A stretch of 36,412 nt of DNA. Source: Caballeronia jiangsuensis (GTDB taxonomy: Bacteria; Pseudomonadota; Gammaproteobacteria; Burkholderiales; Burkholderiaceae). The position numbers were made by a program, and so were the translations under genes. This document shows, piece after piece, positions 1 to 7,770 of this stretch (its first letter is position 1; each line of letters starts with the position of its first letter). Under the pieces are notes generated by a model that saw only the letters and a program-made list of their open reading frames with translations, was not told the DNA's origin and did no database searches. Location of the stretch: positions 1-36,412 of the forward strand of contig JFHF01000069.1 of the NCBI GenBank assembly GCA_000648925.1, read 5' to 3'.

Positions 1-757
1 CCGACGTTGACAGGCAATCGGCGTGACGCGGCGCGAACTCCTCGCGTAGAGCCTTCAGATCAGGCAGCTTGCCGTCAACCAGCAACGCGTTGAGGTGCGC
101 GGCCAACACGGCCTCGACGCCATCGAGCGCGGCGAGTTCAAGCAATCCAACGATGACTTTGCACGCCTCGCGTTGCGTCAGTCTCGCCTCCAGCTGTTCC
201 CAGGTCCGGCGATAGGCCTCGCGCGGAAACAGCTCGTCTCGAAACGCAAGCCCCTTGAATGCCTGCGGCTTGCGTTTGAGGCTCTCAATGAAGTGTCGGT
301 AATCAAGTGCGCGGCGGTTGTCGCCGGCACGCGAACCTCGCGAGGTGCTATGCACCGGCGCGCCTGACAGATAGCAGTCGAGCCGGTCACCATACACGCG
401 CACCTTCAGACGATGACCGATCAGGCGCGACGGCGCGCTGTACAGAATGCCGCGTATGGTGAAGGTGCTGCAGCGTGTAACGCGCGCTTCTTCCTCGACG
501 AAGTCGGTCGTGCGCCTTAACGGGAGATCCATGAGCTGTTCGCGCTCAAGGCGGAACGCCGCTGCGTTACGCCGGTTGCGACGCATGACGACCTCGCGCA
601 GAAACTCATCATAGGCCGCACGATCAACGAAGTCCCGATGACCGCGCACGCTGCGGACACTGATGCCCGCCTTGGCGGCGGCGATCTCCTGCGAGTGATG
701 TTTGCGTTTGGACATGTAGAGGCGAACCTGTTGGTCGGTAATGCGGGTTCCAGACAT
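1..757 (-). pseudogene. istA: IS21-family transposase IstA, internally deleted, cut by window edge
   Basis: The minus-strand frame is open from ATG 757 to the window edge (about 252 codons seen). The first about 35 residues (MSGTRITDQQVRLYMSKRKH, then QEIAAAKAGISVRS) match the IstA N-terminal helix-turn-helix. The frame then jumps in phase at about 645-655 to RGHRDFVDRAAYDEFLREVV, which in intact IstA follows the catalytic core. The Mu-type C-terminal part (LPLRRTTDFVEEEARVTRCS, then YSAPSRLIGHRLKVRVYGDR) is present. Most of the DDE catalytic domain, some 200-250 residues in the family, is therefore missing without a frameshift. It should be catalytically dead, although DNA binding could persist. 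No istB is visible; if present it lies outside the window. Family call from recalled IstA sequences. Confidence 0.85.
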
Positions 758-898
758 GTAGCTGATCGCTTTCTTGTTCGATCAGCCATCGTAGAACCCG
801 GCCGACTCGGCGCCGCCGGTGATGCGTCATCTTCGGCGGCTACGCCGCCTTCGACTCCTCATCACCGGCCAAAACCTTCGCCGCTACACCGGCCAACA
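758..898 (-). mobile_element. Probable terminal region of the IS21-type element
   Basis: Read on the minus strand from about 898 the sequence starts TGTTGGCCGGTG, and TTGGCCGGTG recurs about 25 nt further in. Repeated sub-terminal boxes and a TG end are usual for IS21-family ends. The SdhB coding similarity stops within a few codons of this point, which places the element boundary near 898-900. A GC-rich palindrome (GGCGGCTACGCCGCC, 835-849) lies inside. The other end and any target duplication are outside the window, so the boundary is approximate. Confidence 0.55.
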
Positions 899-1185
899 TG
901 ATTGTCGCCCTCCAGCCGAAGGACAATCCGCAACGGCAGATCGTTCATGTTAATCTGGCATGCAAGACCGTTCCTGCCGTTGATGTTGATGGCGTCGGAC
1001 CCACAGATGCCTTCGCGGCACGAGCGCCGTAGCGAAATCGATTCGTCGACCGACTTCAGCCTGACGAGGACGTCCAGCAGCATCCGGTCGCGCGGATCGA
1101 CGTCAACCTCAAACGCCTGCATACGCGGCCTAGTATCCGTGTCCGGGTCATACCGGAAGATCTCGATCACGCGGCCATCACTCAT
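899..1185 (-). pseudogene. sdhB: Succinate dehydrogenase iron-sulfur subunit, 3' part lost at IS end
   Basis: From ATG 1185 (GGAG about 8 nt upstream) the frame encodes an SdhB/FrdB N-terminus: RVIEIFRYDPDTDTRPRMQ, then the plant-type [2Fe-2S] motif CREGICGSDAININGRNGLAC split as Cys-x4-Cys-x2-Asp-x11-Cys. Similarity ends after LPLRIVLR, about 90 residues in, where the IS-type sequence begins. The C-terminal ferredoxin half with the 3Fe-4S and 4Fe-4S cysteines is absent; the family is normally about 235 residues. No sdhA, sdhC or sdhD lies nearby, so this was probably a secondary copy. It follows the hemerythrin gene by about 70 nt on the same strand. Confidence 0.8.
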
Positions 1186-1253
1186 CGTGCATCTCCACTT
1201 GTGTTCCGGATTCTGAGCGGATCGTGCAGCTCGTGGCATTTCGCTGTCACGGA

Positions 1254-1862
1254 TCAATAAGGCAGCCGGCGAGCTGGCTGCTTTTCACTCTCATCGTCAA
1301 TGCCCGCCGGAGCCGCACGCTCCGCTGCAATGACCCGATGGAGCTGGGCAAATCGCTCATCCACTGGGCCTTCGAACAGAGGGTCCGGTTGTCCGCCCGC
1401 ATCAGCAAGCTCGATGGCATGCCAGTCGTCATCGTCGAGGTAGCGTATCGCGGCGGGAAACAGCGTCAGCTCTTCGACAGTCATGTTATGCCGCAGTCGC
1501 TCCGCGTAGAGACGGACGTGGATTTCGACCAGTTCCTGGGACATGTTTTCTTCACGGGCCGCCGCTTCCAGATCCTGGAGCAGTTCGTGACCCTGCGAAA
1601 TCAGTGTGACGTGTTGCGCCTCGATTTCCCGCACAAGCTCGCCGGACAAGGCGTTCTTGCTCCGCAGTTTCTCCACGATGCGATCTTCGATCGCATGATG
1701 GGCCACATCGGGAAAGCGTGTCAGGTAGTAAAGCGCATCCACCAGCAGCGCGATGTTCGGTGCTCCCGGATCGCTGCGCAGCGACGGCTCGTCGTTGAGC
1801 AGCTGCACCAATCGTCCCAGTCTGCCGTGTTCGGCCTGCAGGCGCTCAATGACCGTGGACAT
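1254..1862 (-). CDS. Hemerythrin HHE domain protein
   Basis: 202-residue, apparently intact, all-helical protein. Candidate diiron ligands in the family order are His12 (AEHGRL), His55/56 (DVAHHAIEDRI), His84 (EAQHVTL), His125 (RLRHNMTVEE) and Glu130. Cytosolic HHE proteins bind O2, NO or iron; the exact role here is unknown. The start at 1862 has a GAGG-like box about 8 nt upstream (ACGAGGCGCCCC). The gene overlaps the end of the AhpD-like reading frame if that gene's frameshift is repaired (stop at 1846-1848). That suggests an old three-gene unit: AhpD-like, hemerythrin, sdhB. Confidence 0.85.
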   Translation of the reverse strand: MSTVIERLQAEHGRLGRLVQLLNDEPSLRSDPGAPNIALLVDALYYLTRFPDVAHHAIEDRIVEKLRSKNALSGELVREIEAQHVTLISQGHELLQDLEAAAREENMSQELVEIHVRLYAERLRHNMTVEELTLFPAAIRYLDDDDWHAIELADAGGQPDPLFEGPVDERFAQLHRVIAAERAAPAGIDDESEKQPARRLPY

Positions 1863-2204
1863 GGGGCGCCTCGTCTTGGTTTTGGTTCATACCCATATTC
1901 GCCGCGTTCGTGTCGAGTGCCAGCGCCGAATGTGCATACGCCGCGCCAGCACGCATCTCGGCCGCGACCCAGATCGCCTAATCTCCTCTCCGGTCGCGCC
2001 GCTTTTCAGAGCGGCCGCCGTGTGGCGTATGCAATAAGAGCACTGGATCACGTGGGCGACGGCCACGGCGATCAGCTGTTTCGTCTTCGCTGGCAGCCCA
2101 CCATCGGCAAAGACGCTGTCGCTGAATGCCTTGAACGCGGCGAGTGGTCCGGACGCCAGTTGCCTGCGCCTTGCTGCGATTGCGGGGTCTGACCGCGAAT
2201 ACAT
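1846..2204 (-). pseudogene. AhpD/carboxymuconolactone decarboxylase family protein, frameshifted
   Basis: The first frame (ATG 2204) encodes an AhpD-like fold with the CxxCxxH redox motif, Cys55-Ser-Tyr-Cys58-Ile-Arg-His61, after KTKQLIAVAVAHVIQ. Near 1974-1980 the frame breaks: the next phase continues the family pattern as IWVAAEMRAGAAYAHSALAL and runs to a stop at 1846-1848, overlapping the hemerythrin start. One base appears to be missing, a real mutation or a sequencing error. If the base were restored the product would be about 120 residues. The ribosome-binding site before 2204 is weak, so the true start is uncertain. Confidence 0.75.
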
Positions 2205-2360
2205 TTCTTGTTAATGGCCTGGCTCCCAATGCTGATCAATGACGGCGCCACAACGGGGACGCATGACTCGCCCCTTGCCCAAACGCAGGTGACGCTCGAA
2301 ACTTGGTGGCGGCCGTCGGGCGATGCGCCCGCGCTCATCTGACACCCTCAGGACTTCGCA

Positions 2361-2576
2361 TCAACCCTTGCTGATCTTCGCCTTGTAGCCTGCGTCCTCG
2401 AACGCAACCAAGAATTCCTCGGCCATCATCCAGGAGTCGACCTTGACGTTTCTGGCATCAACGTCGACATCGACTTTCGCGTCAGGGTCGACCGCGCTGA
2501 TGGCCCGGGCGAGGGTCTGTGCGTCCCAATCACCCGTCATCTTCTCCACCTCGAATTCAATATGTTCGAATTCCAT
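2361..2576 (-). CDS. HMA-like ferredoxin-fold protein without CxxC
   Basis: 71-residue protein with the beta-alpha-beta-beta-alpha-beta rhythm of heavy-metal-associated domains (MEFEHIEFEVEKM, then LARAISAVDPDAKVDVDVDA, then FLVAFEDAGYKAKI). The loop that normally carries MxCxxC reads MTGDWDAQ, so the metal-binding cysteines are absent. A GGAG box lies about 10 nt before ATG 2576. The product is small, acidic and probably cytosolic. A copper-chaperone role is not supported; a degenerate or regulatory HMA fold is an inference from the pattern only. It is separated by about 155 nt from the AhpD-like pseudogene on the same strand. Confidence 0.65.
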   Translation of the reverse strand: MEFEHIEFEVEKMTGDWDAQTLARAISAVDPDAKVDVDVDARNVKVDSWMMAEEFLVAFEDAGYKAKISKG

Positions 2577-2758
2577 GCGCGGCTCCGTATCTTCAGGCTA
2601 TCAACCCACAAACGTTATTCCACCAGCGGGGGCATCTCGGAAACGTGCCGCACGGGGTACTGTCAATTCGTGATGAACTCATCCAAGGTCGTCAGAGACG
2701 TACGACGCTCAATTCTCTTGTGCATCTTGGACGGTCGGTAAATCAATTGAATTTAAAC

Positions 2759-2777
2759 TATGTCACAACGTGATCTA
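2759..2777. promoter_or_regulatory. Palindromic operator copy 1 (TATATCAC-N3-GTGATATA type)
   Basis: TATGTCACAACGTGATCTA. A good -10 box, TATAGT (2776-2781), overlaps its right edge, with a weak -35 (TAAACT, 2754-2759) 16 nt upstream. Downstream on the plus strand lies the start of a broken DUF2945 gene at 2887. It is one of five related sites in the window. Confidence 0.6.
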
Positions 2778-2886
2778 TAGTGGAATGGACCGGAGCACCA
2801 GAAAAGTGCGCAGTTCAATGTCCGGCAGTGCCCGCGCACCCTCACATCAGTGCACTGCACGTAAAGCCGAACGGAGGGCATCCAGC

Positions 2887-2919
2887 ATGACAACGAGATA
2901 CAAGGCTGGCGATCACGTG
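2887..2919 (+). pseudogene. DUF2945 (HVA1-like) gene start, only the first codons remain
   Basis: ATG 2887 has a strong GGAGGG box about 10 nt upstream and begins MTTRYKAGDHV, which resembles the N-terminus of the intact DUF2945 protein at 5707 (MVKVFKVGDHV). After GDHV the reading frame switches to a piece of an Nramp transporter. Operator copy 1 with its TATAGT box sits about 105 nt upstream, so promoter, leader and start codon look intact while the gene body is gone. Confidence 0.55.
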
Positions 2920-3356
2920 ATCAGGGCGTTGTCCTGGAGCGCCGTCATCAATGGCGTTACATCGGTGCCGATCATGGTGCCACGATGCTCGGGTCGATCG
3001 ACGTGAAATCGAGCGCGAGGCCCACGACCGTCGCGAGCAAGATAACCCCGTAGAACGGTTTATCCAGTTGCGGTTCGAGCGCGAGGCTGTTTTTCCACCC
3101 GAGGGTGCCGGCCATCGCATAGGGGCCGAGGCGGCCAGCGCGAGCAGCCCCGTGCCGATGATGCCGAGGCTGAAGAGCAGAGCGCGAGCTCGCCGGCGAT
3201 CGGTTTCAGCACGGAGGCACCCTGCGCCGAAGTCTGGATGTCGGTGATGTGGTGGGCATGCAGCGTGATCGCAGGGCCCGGCAAATCCGAGCCGCAGCGG
3301 CATGGAAACATCGATCGGGATAGCGCTTTCCAATCTCATTGCGTTTTTCATCACGC
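2918..3356 (-). pseudogene. Nramp-type metal transporter remnant with flipped end segments
   Basis: The central part (about 2985-3280, minus strand) encodes, across two frameshifts, ITLHAHHITDIQTSAQ, then LLFSLGIIGTGLLAL, then LDKPFYGVILLATVVGLALD and FTSIDP. These are consecutive Nramp (Mn2+/Fe2+ transporter) segments around TM6-TM8. The neighbours in a normal Nramp are found at both ends but on the plus strand: METSIGIALSNLIAFFITLT at about 3302-3355 should precede, and IRALSWSAVINGVTSVPIMV at about 2918-2978 should follow. The order is conserved but the two outer pieces are reversed in place. N- and C-terminal parts of the transporter are missing. Clearly non-functional. Confidence 0.7.
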
Positions 3357-3439
3357 TGACTACCTTGTGGAGGATTTCTCGTCGGCGCCTGCTGTGCTTT
3401 CTTCCATAGGACGCGTCAACAACTGGTGCGCCCCCTCGG

Positions 3440-3530
3440 CTCTTCGAGGGCTTCTTGCAGAGTGCGGCGCCGGAACGAAGGCATCACGCTGCTGCAATAT
3501 CTGCTCCTTGTGCATATTCGCGGGCACCCC
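3440..3530 (+). pseudogene. MarR regulator remnant related to the gene at 16754
   Basis: The plus strand reads NEGITLLQYLLLVHIRGHPG from about 3474. This matches EEGITPLQYLLLLHIRGFPD of the intact MarR at 16754, and the DNA is also very similar. Just upstream, one base out of phase, LFEGFLQSAA parallels RFERFSENAA of the same protein. Nothing recognisable follows. This is a truncated, frameshifted paralogue fragment. Confidence 0.65.
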
Positions 3531-3841
3531 GGCCTCAATTTGCGGCGACCGCGAAACACGGCGGCTCGTTGACAGCAACGCCTCAGAGAAAGGATTCTAA
3601 TGTCTGATGTCCGGGAAAAGGTCGCGCGCGTCTGCTACCGTCGGCCGAAGCGAATGAGGACTCCTCTAACCTGTCGCGATCGCGGCGACCGGTCACTTTT
3701 CTCCCGTTCCGCACGAGGATCGCGTCGGACGAAGGGATCTTTTAGGCGTCTTAGGAGTGTGGCGCGGTCGGCCATGACCGTGTCTCACGGGCGGCTAAGG
3801 CGGAGTCTCCGTTTAGCGATTCGACAATTCAACCAATCGAC
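3531..3841. other. Stretch without a supported gene
   Basis: A 90-codon plus-strand frame at 3600 is highly basic and Arg/Ser-rich, with no family I recognise and no good ribosome-binding site. I treat it as non-coding. It separates the MarR remnant from the 3' end of the CysM-type gene. Confidence 0.5.
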
Positions 3842-4744
3842 TCAAGCCGGGAACGCTCCCGTAGAAAGGTAGCGATCGCCCCGATCGCACACGATGAACG
3901 CAATCGTCGAGTTTTCCACCTCGTGAGCAATCCGCAGCGCGACCGCGCACGCGCCGCCGGCTGAAATTCCACAGAAGACGCCTTCAATCGCGGCAAGTCG
4001 GCGGGCGGTCGCTTCCGCGTCCGATTGGCTGACACGCTCAGTTCGGTCGATCCGATGTGCTTCGAAGAAGGCGGGAAGATACTGCTCGGGCCATCTTCGT
4101 ATGCCCGGAATACGCGCCCCGTCTTCTGGCTGCACGCCGACTATTTGCACATCGGCGCTTCGCTCTTTTAGATATCGGCTGACACCCATGATCGTTCCAG
4201 TCGTTCCCATCGCCGAAACAAAATGAGTGACGGTCCCCGTTGTGCCGGTCCATATTTCGGGACCGGTCGTTTGATAGTGAGCGAGAGGATTGTCTGGGTT
4301 CGAAAACTGGTCCAGTACAACCCCACGCCCTTCACGCGCCATCTCCTTCGCTGCGTCACGAGCGAACTCCATACCGCCCTGGGCCGGAGTTAAGATAAGT
4401 TCAGCTCCGTACGCCCGCATACTCTGGCGGCGTTCGAGCGAAACGTCCTCCGGCATGACGAGCATCATTCTGTAGCCGCGGCAGGCAGCCGTCATCGCGA
4501 GTGCGATGCCCGTGTTGCCGCTTGTAGCCTCAATTAACACATCACCGCGGCATATCTGTCCGCGGCTTTCAGCTCCTGTGATCATCGACAGCGCAGCGCG
4601 ATCCTTCACCGAACCCGCTGGGTTGTGGCCCTCAAGCTTGCCCAAGATGACGTTGTTGCGCTCCCGAACTGACTCATCGAGAATCCGTACGAGTCGGACT
4701 AAGGTGGTCTTCCCTATGTTCTCGGTGATTATCGGATAGATCAT
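3842..4744 (-). CDS. cysM: Cysteine synthase B (PLP-dependent O-acetylserine sulfhydrylase)
   Basis: Starting at ATG 4744 the protein is 300 residues, the usual CysM length, and begins MIYPIITENIGKTTLVRLVR. It is a fold-type II PLP enzyme. The PLP lysine is Lys47 in NPAGSVKDRA, the substrate loop is TSGNTG (residues 74-79), and the phosphate loop GTTGT follows in AMGTTGTIMG. It should make L-cysteine from O-acetylserine and sulfide or thiosulfate in the cytosol. An in-frame extension to 4876 exists but has no family match; I prefer 4744 although its ribosome-binding site is weak. Operator copy 2 lies about 220 nt upstream. A cystathionine-beta-synthase-like role cannot be excluded. Confidence 0.88.
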   Translation of the reverse strand: MIYPIITENIGKTTLVRLVRILDESVRERNNVILGKLEGHNPAGSVKDRAALSMITGAESRGQICRGDVLIEATSGNTGIALAMTAACRGYRMMLVMPEDVSLERRQSMRAYGAELILTPAQGGMEFARDAAKEMAREGRGVVLDQFSNPDNPLAHYQTTGPEIWTGTTGTVTHFVSAMGTTGTIMGVSRYLKERSADVQIVGVQPEDGARIPGIRRWPEQYLPAFFEAHRIDRTERVSQSDAEATARRLAAIEGVFCGISAGGACAVALRIAHEVENSTIAFIVCDRGDRYLSTGAFPA

Positions 4745-4962
4745 GTGCGGTAGGCTCAAGCAATCGGCGGCACGGTTTCCGCGAACGCACGTGTCCCATT
4801 CAGAATCATTTGCCATGCGCGCGACTGTAGGAACGGACGCCGCATTTTGATCCACTGTCGGGTGCACGCAGGTCAACCGACAGCTGAGTGGTCGTCGTTA
4901 GACGGCCGTCGCGCCTCTGCGCACCCGACGGGCCGGAACCTGTTGGGCCATCTCAGTCATAA

Positions 4963-4981
4963 TGTATCACACTGTGATATA
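4963..4981. promoter_or_regulatory. Palindromic operator copy 2
   Basis: TGTATCACACTGTGATATA: the 8-nt arms differ from perfect symmetry at one position. Read toward cysM (minus strand), TTAGTT and TACATT are spaced by 16 nt around it and could be -35/-10 boxes. The nearest intact downstream gene in that direction is cysM. Confidence 0.6.
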
Positions 4982-5161
4982 GAACTAATGAGTTTTGCGT
5001 TCCTGTTTTCAGCCGAATGCTAGACGAGCCAACGACTGGGGTGGCTACCGTCGCGGATCGGATCGACGAGGAGCGTGTTGTTGAGCGCATCGTTTCGGAT
5101 GCCAAAGATGACCACCGGTGCTGAGCACATCTTCAGTCGGATCAGCCGCACCCTTCGGTTA

Positions 5162-5345
5162 TTATCGGCGAGCCTCGATCAACCCCCGGATCGAACGTTC
5201 TGTCCACATTCGGCTCGGTCGAACCGTCACGCTCAAATCCATTTGGCGGCACACCGGACAGCGGGATTTCGCGAGTTCCCAGAACTCTTCGGCGCGACCT
5301 TCGGCGCCTTGGCGCTCCCACAATTCGTAGGCACGGCGACATGAG
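5162..5345 (-). pseudogene. DUF2934 protein fragment lacking a start
   Basis: The minus strand reads RAYELWERQGAEGRAEEFWE followed by LAKSRCPVCRQMDL and ends at TAA 5162-5164. The RAYELWE..G..EGR..EFW pattern is that of DUF2934, small proteins common in rhizobia and Burkholderiaceae. An in-frame stop (TAA) lies just upstream and no in-frame ATG is available, so the 5' end is lost. Function of the family is unknown. Confidence 0.55.
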
Positions 5346-5706
5346 GTCCGGCTCGCTTACTTCCTCGGAGTCAATGAACGACGAGCGAGTAGCAGCCTGT
5401 TGGTGTCGACTAAAATGTAGCCCTCACGACTGTTCAACGTGTTCGCGTTCCCTCATCACATGACGAATGCTGCCAGACGTCCCGGCTGACGTCTTCGGAC
5501 CCGATTTCTTCGGACCAAGGGCATGCCGAGGTAACACCGAAATGTATCTGCTTGTGATCTGTGAGGAGATCGACCAGACGTCGTGCAACGGTCTGCCCGT
5601 CCTCGCGCACAGGCGGACGCAGTGGTACATTCGTCGTCGCTGAGCCTCGTGAAACTAAGCAAGGAACGTCGAACCCGTTTCCTGTAAATGCTGGAGGGAT
5701 CATCAA
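5346..5706. other. Intergenic stretch before the DUF2945 gene
   Basis: No recognised gene. A minus-strand frame running under the DUF2945 gene covers it but has no family match. At 5543-5561 TGTATCTGCTTGTGATCTG is a degraded match to the window's operator consensus (left arm TCTG instead of TCAC), about 145 nt before the DUF2945 start; support is weak. Confidence 0.4.
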
Positions 5707-5934
5707 ATGGTGAAAGTATTCAAGGTTGGCGACCACGTGTGTTGGAATTCCGAGGCAGGTCGTGTCGCGGGGACGATTATCGCGGTCCATACCGCTGACT
5801 TCGATTACAAGGGGCATGTGCATCACGCATCCAAAGATGATCCCCAGCACGAAATCCGCAACGACCGGACGGGCCACGTCGCCGCACACAGGGGCGATGT
5901 CCTTGAACTGGCACCCCGAAAAGGCCACCGGTGA
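5707..5934 (+). CDS. DUF2945 (hypervirulence-associated TUDOR-like) small protein
   Basis: 75 residues starting MVKVFKVGDHVCWNSEAGRV, then GTIIAVHTADFDYKGHVHHA, with a conserved HEIRNDRTGHVAAHRGDVLE end. This matches the DUF2945/HVA1 family, a small beta-barrel protein found in bacteria and fungi whose function is unknown. A good GGAGG box lies about 9 nt upstream of ATG 5707. The stop codon overlaps the start of the DUF488 gene (TGATG), so the two are translationally coupled. A second, destroyed copy of the family starts at 2887. Confidence 0.85.
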   Translation: MVKVFKVGDHVCWNSEAGRVAGTIIAVHTADFDYKGHVHHASKDDPQHEIRNDRTGHVAAHRGDVLELAPRKGHR

Positions 5935-6470
5935 TGCTGCCATTCTGCACCATCGGCCATTCGAACCGCACCCTTGCAGAATTTGTGGGGTTGTTGCGCG
6001 ATGCCGATATATGCACGCTCGTGGACGTCAGGAAAATTCCGAGATCTAGGTCCAATCCGCAGTTTAACGAGGACGCGTTCCCCAATTCGCTGGCGGCTAT
6101 CGACATCACCTACGAGCACGTCGCCGCACTCGGAGGCCTGCGAGGAAAAACACCCAGTCTGCCTCGAGACATTAACGGCTTTTGGAAGAATGAGAGTTTC
6201 CACAATTACGCCGACTATGCGCTTTCAGACGCTTTCCGTGCTGGCCTGGACCATTTGCTCGACGTGGGGCGAAAACGACGCTGCGTGATAATGTGTTCGG
6301 AGGCAGTATGGTGGCGGTGTCACCGCCGCATCATTGCTGACTACCTTATAGCGTCTGGGAAAGCCGTTTTCCATATCATGGGTCAGGGACGTCTGGATTC
6401 TGCTCAGCTTACTCCCGGCGCGGTGATCCGGCGCGACGCAACCGTCACCTATCCCGAAGCGGAGTTCTGA
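5934..6470 (+). CDS. DUF488 family protein
   Basis: 178 residues from ATG 5934; an in-frame GTG at 5931 is an alternative. It begins CTIGHSNRTLAEFVGLLRDA, then LVDVRKIPRSRSNPQFN. The C-terminal hallmark is CSEAVWWRCHRRIIADYL. These are the conserved DUF488 blocks with the paired cysteines. Catalytic role is unknown; the family is cytosolic and often sits beside stress genes. It is coupled to the DUF2945 gene by a start-stop overlap. It looks intact, in contrast to most neighbours. Confidence 0.88.
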   Translation: MLPFCTIGHSNRTLAEFVGLLRDADICTLVDVRKIPRSRSNPQFNEDAFPNSLAAIDITYEHVAALGGLRGKTPSLPRDINGFWKNESFHNYADYALSDAFRAGLDHLLDVGRKRRCVIMCSEAVWWRCHRRIIADYLIASGKAVFHIMGQGRLDSAQLTPGAVIRRDATVTYPEAEF

Positions 6471-6888
6471 ACAGCAGACAAGGCTCGATCCTTTCGCCAC
6501 CGTCGCGGGCGGATTTGAGCACCTGAGTGCAGTCGTGTGCCTATCGCGCATGAACGCTCCTCGCAGAGACGCGCATTGCGACTGCACCTGTGCCATCAGC
6601 GAAATCCGGCCGATCAAGCGAAGGGCACGGTTCCGAGCGCCGTTGCAACTTAGTCCTCCAACCGACAGTCTGAGAGGACCGGTCCAATCCTCGTACAGCG
6701 AACACCCATATGGCCATCGCGGGATGGCCAAGGTCGCAGCACAGCGTTATGGAGTGCTCTCAGCACCGCGTCCGCGTTCCGACCGCCGATTTCCGCCGGT
6801 CCTCTCGGCATCCCGCTCCTGCGCACGCCGGTCCTCCTTGCCGACCGATTGCGCCCTCATGCCCGTGAAAGGAAGCGACTCCGCCGTC
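6471..6888. other. Stretch without a supported gene
   Basis: Frames here are Arg/Ser/Pro-rich on both strands with no recognised family. I see no strong ribosome-binding site or terminator. Probably intergenic or decayed sequence. Confidence 0.45.
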
Positions 6889-6904
6889 TATATCGTGCGA
6901 TATA
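6889..6904. promoter_or_regulatory. Palindrome TATATCG-TG-CGATATA before iron permease remnant
   Basis: Perfect 7-nt inverted arms around a 2-nt centre. TATATT (6901-6906) could be the -10 box of a promoter only about 20 nt ahead of the permease ATG. The arms resemble the five operator copies but the spacing is different (2 instead of 3) and the inner bases are CG rather than AC. Confidence 0.4.
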
Positions 6905-6926
6905 TTGACCCGGACTACCGGAGATC

Positions 6927-7260
6927 ATGATGAGCAGCAAGTGGTTCTCGAAATTGGCGAGCTACCTTTCCTCGATGACCGGTAGACCCGCCACCTTTGT
7001 GATGGCCGTCGCCCTCATGATCGTTTAGGTAATCGCCGGCCTGTACTGTCACTATAGCGACACCTGGCAACTCAACATGTCGACGACGGTCGTCACGTTC
7101 CTGATGGGCTTCCTGATCCAGACACGGGGAACCGCGACACGGCGGCGACACAGATCAAGCTCGATGAGCTGATCCGCACGATGGAACGTGCGCATAACGT
7201 TTTGCTCGATCTCGAAGAGCTTGAGGAGGAAAACGACTTGAGCGCCGCTTCCATGCCGTC
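6927..7260 (+). pseudogene. Low-affinity iron permease family protein, nonsense and frameshift
   Basis: From ATG 6927 (CCGGAG box upstream) the frame reads KWFSKLASYLSSMTGRPATF followed by VMAVALMIV, then an in-frame TAG at 7026-7028 where the family has Trp. The same frame continues VIAGLYCHYSDTWQLNMSTT, VVTFLMGFLIQ, then shifts. The next phase gives DTAATQIKLDELIRTMERAH and NVLLDLEELEEENDL. These are successive blocks of the low-affinity iron permease family (about 130-150 residues, inner membrane). Small deletions are also likely around NTQNR. Non-functional as read. Confidence 0.75.
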
Positions 7261-7512
7261 GAGCGGACTGCACCCGTTACATCTGCAGCCTTGTTCGAAT
7301 CGCCCAGATTTCCCCGGAGCTTCAGCGGAGGCTTCTGGCCGGTTAGCCTCCCCTTATTCCACGGCGCCCGACGAAGAAACGCACTCCGAAAATTTTTTGA
7401 GTTAGCTATTTGCTTTCCCGTCGACCTTTCTCGCCCGGAACGGTCGAACACCTGCGTTCTGCCCGGGGATGCTGTTTCATCAAACCCGAGCAATTTAGTG
7501 CTTGAGCGTGAG

Positions 7513-7686
7513 ATGGTGATACATTGCCCGGATTGTGGAAAGTCGTTTTACTGCGAAATTCCCGCAATGCAGCATGAATGTCCCGTGAGTGGCTCGCCGA
7601 ACGCAGAACGACTGCCTTCAACGATAATTCTTGAAGGTGTATCAAAGGACACTGAGACGCGTGCGCGGCCGGACAATGAAGCCTGA
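7513..7686 (+). CDS. Small zinc-ribbon-like hypothetical protein
   Basis: 57 codons from ATG 7513: VIHCPDCGKSFYCEIPAMQH, then ECPVSGSP. The CPDCG knuckle plus the His-Glu-Cys a few residues on could bind one zinc, but the second CxxC is missing. The ribosome-binding site is weak and the frame is open further upstream without similarity. It may be a real small protein or a decayed zinc ribbon. Confidence 0.35.
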   Translation: MVIHCPDCGKSFYCEIPAMQHECPVSGSPNAERLPSTIILEGVSKDTETRARPDNEA

Positions 7687-7770
7687 AAACCAATCTCTCT
7701 CGTTACAAGCGATTCAACTGAAATTCGCCGTCTGCGGAACCAAGGGGCGGTAACTTGGCCTTCGCCTTAA

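Noticed and set aside
5434..5943. 169-codon minus-strand frame over the DUF2945 gene
   Set aside because: The sense strand has a full DUF2945 family match with a good ribosome-binding site; part of this frame (LVDLLTDHKQIHF) looks protein-like but I cannot assign it.
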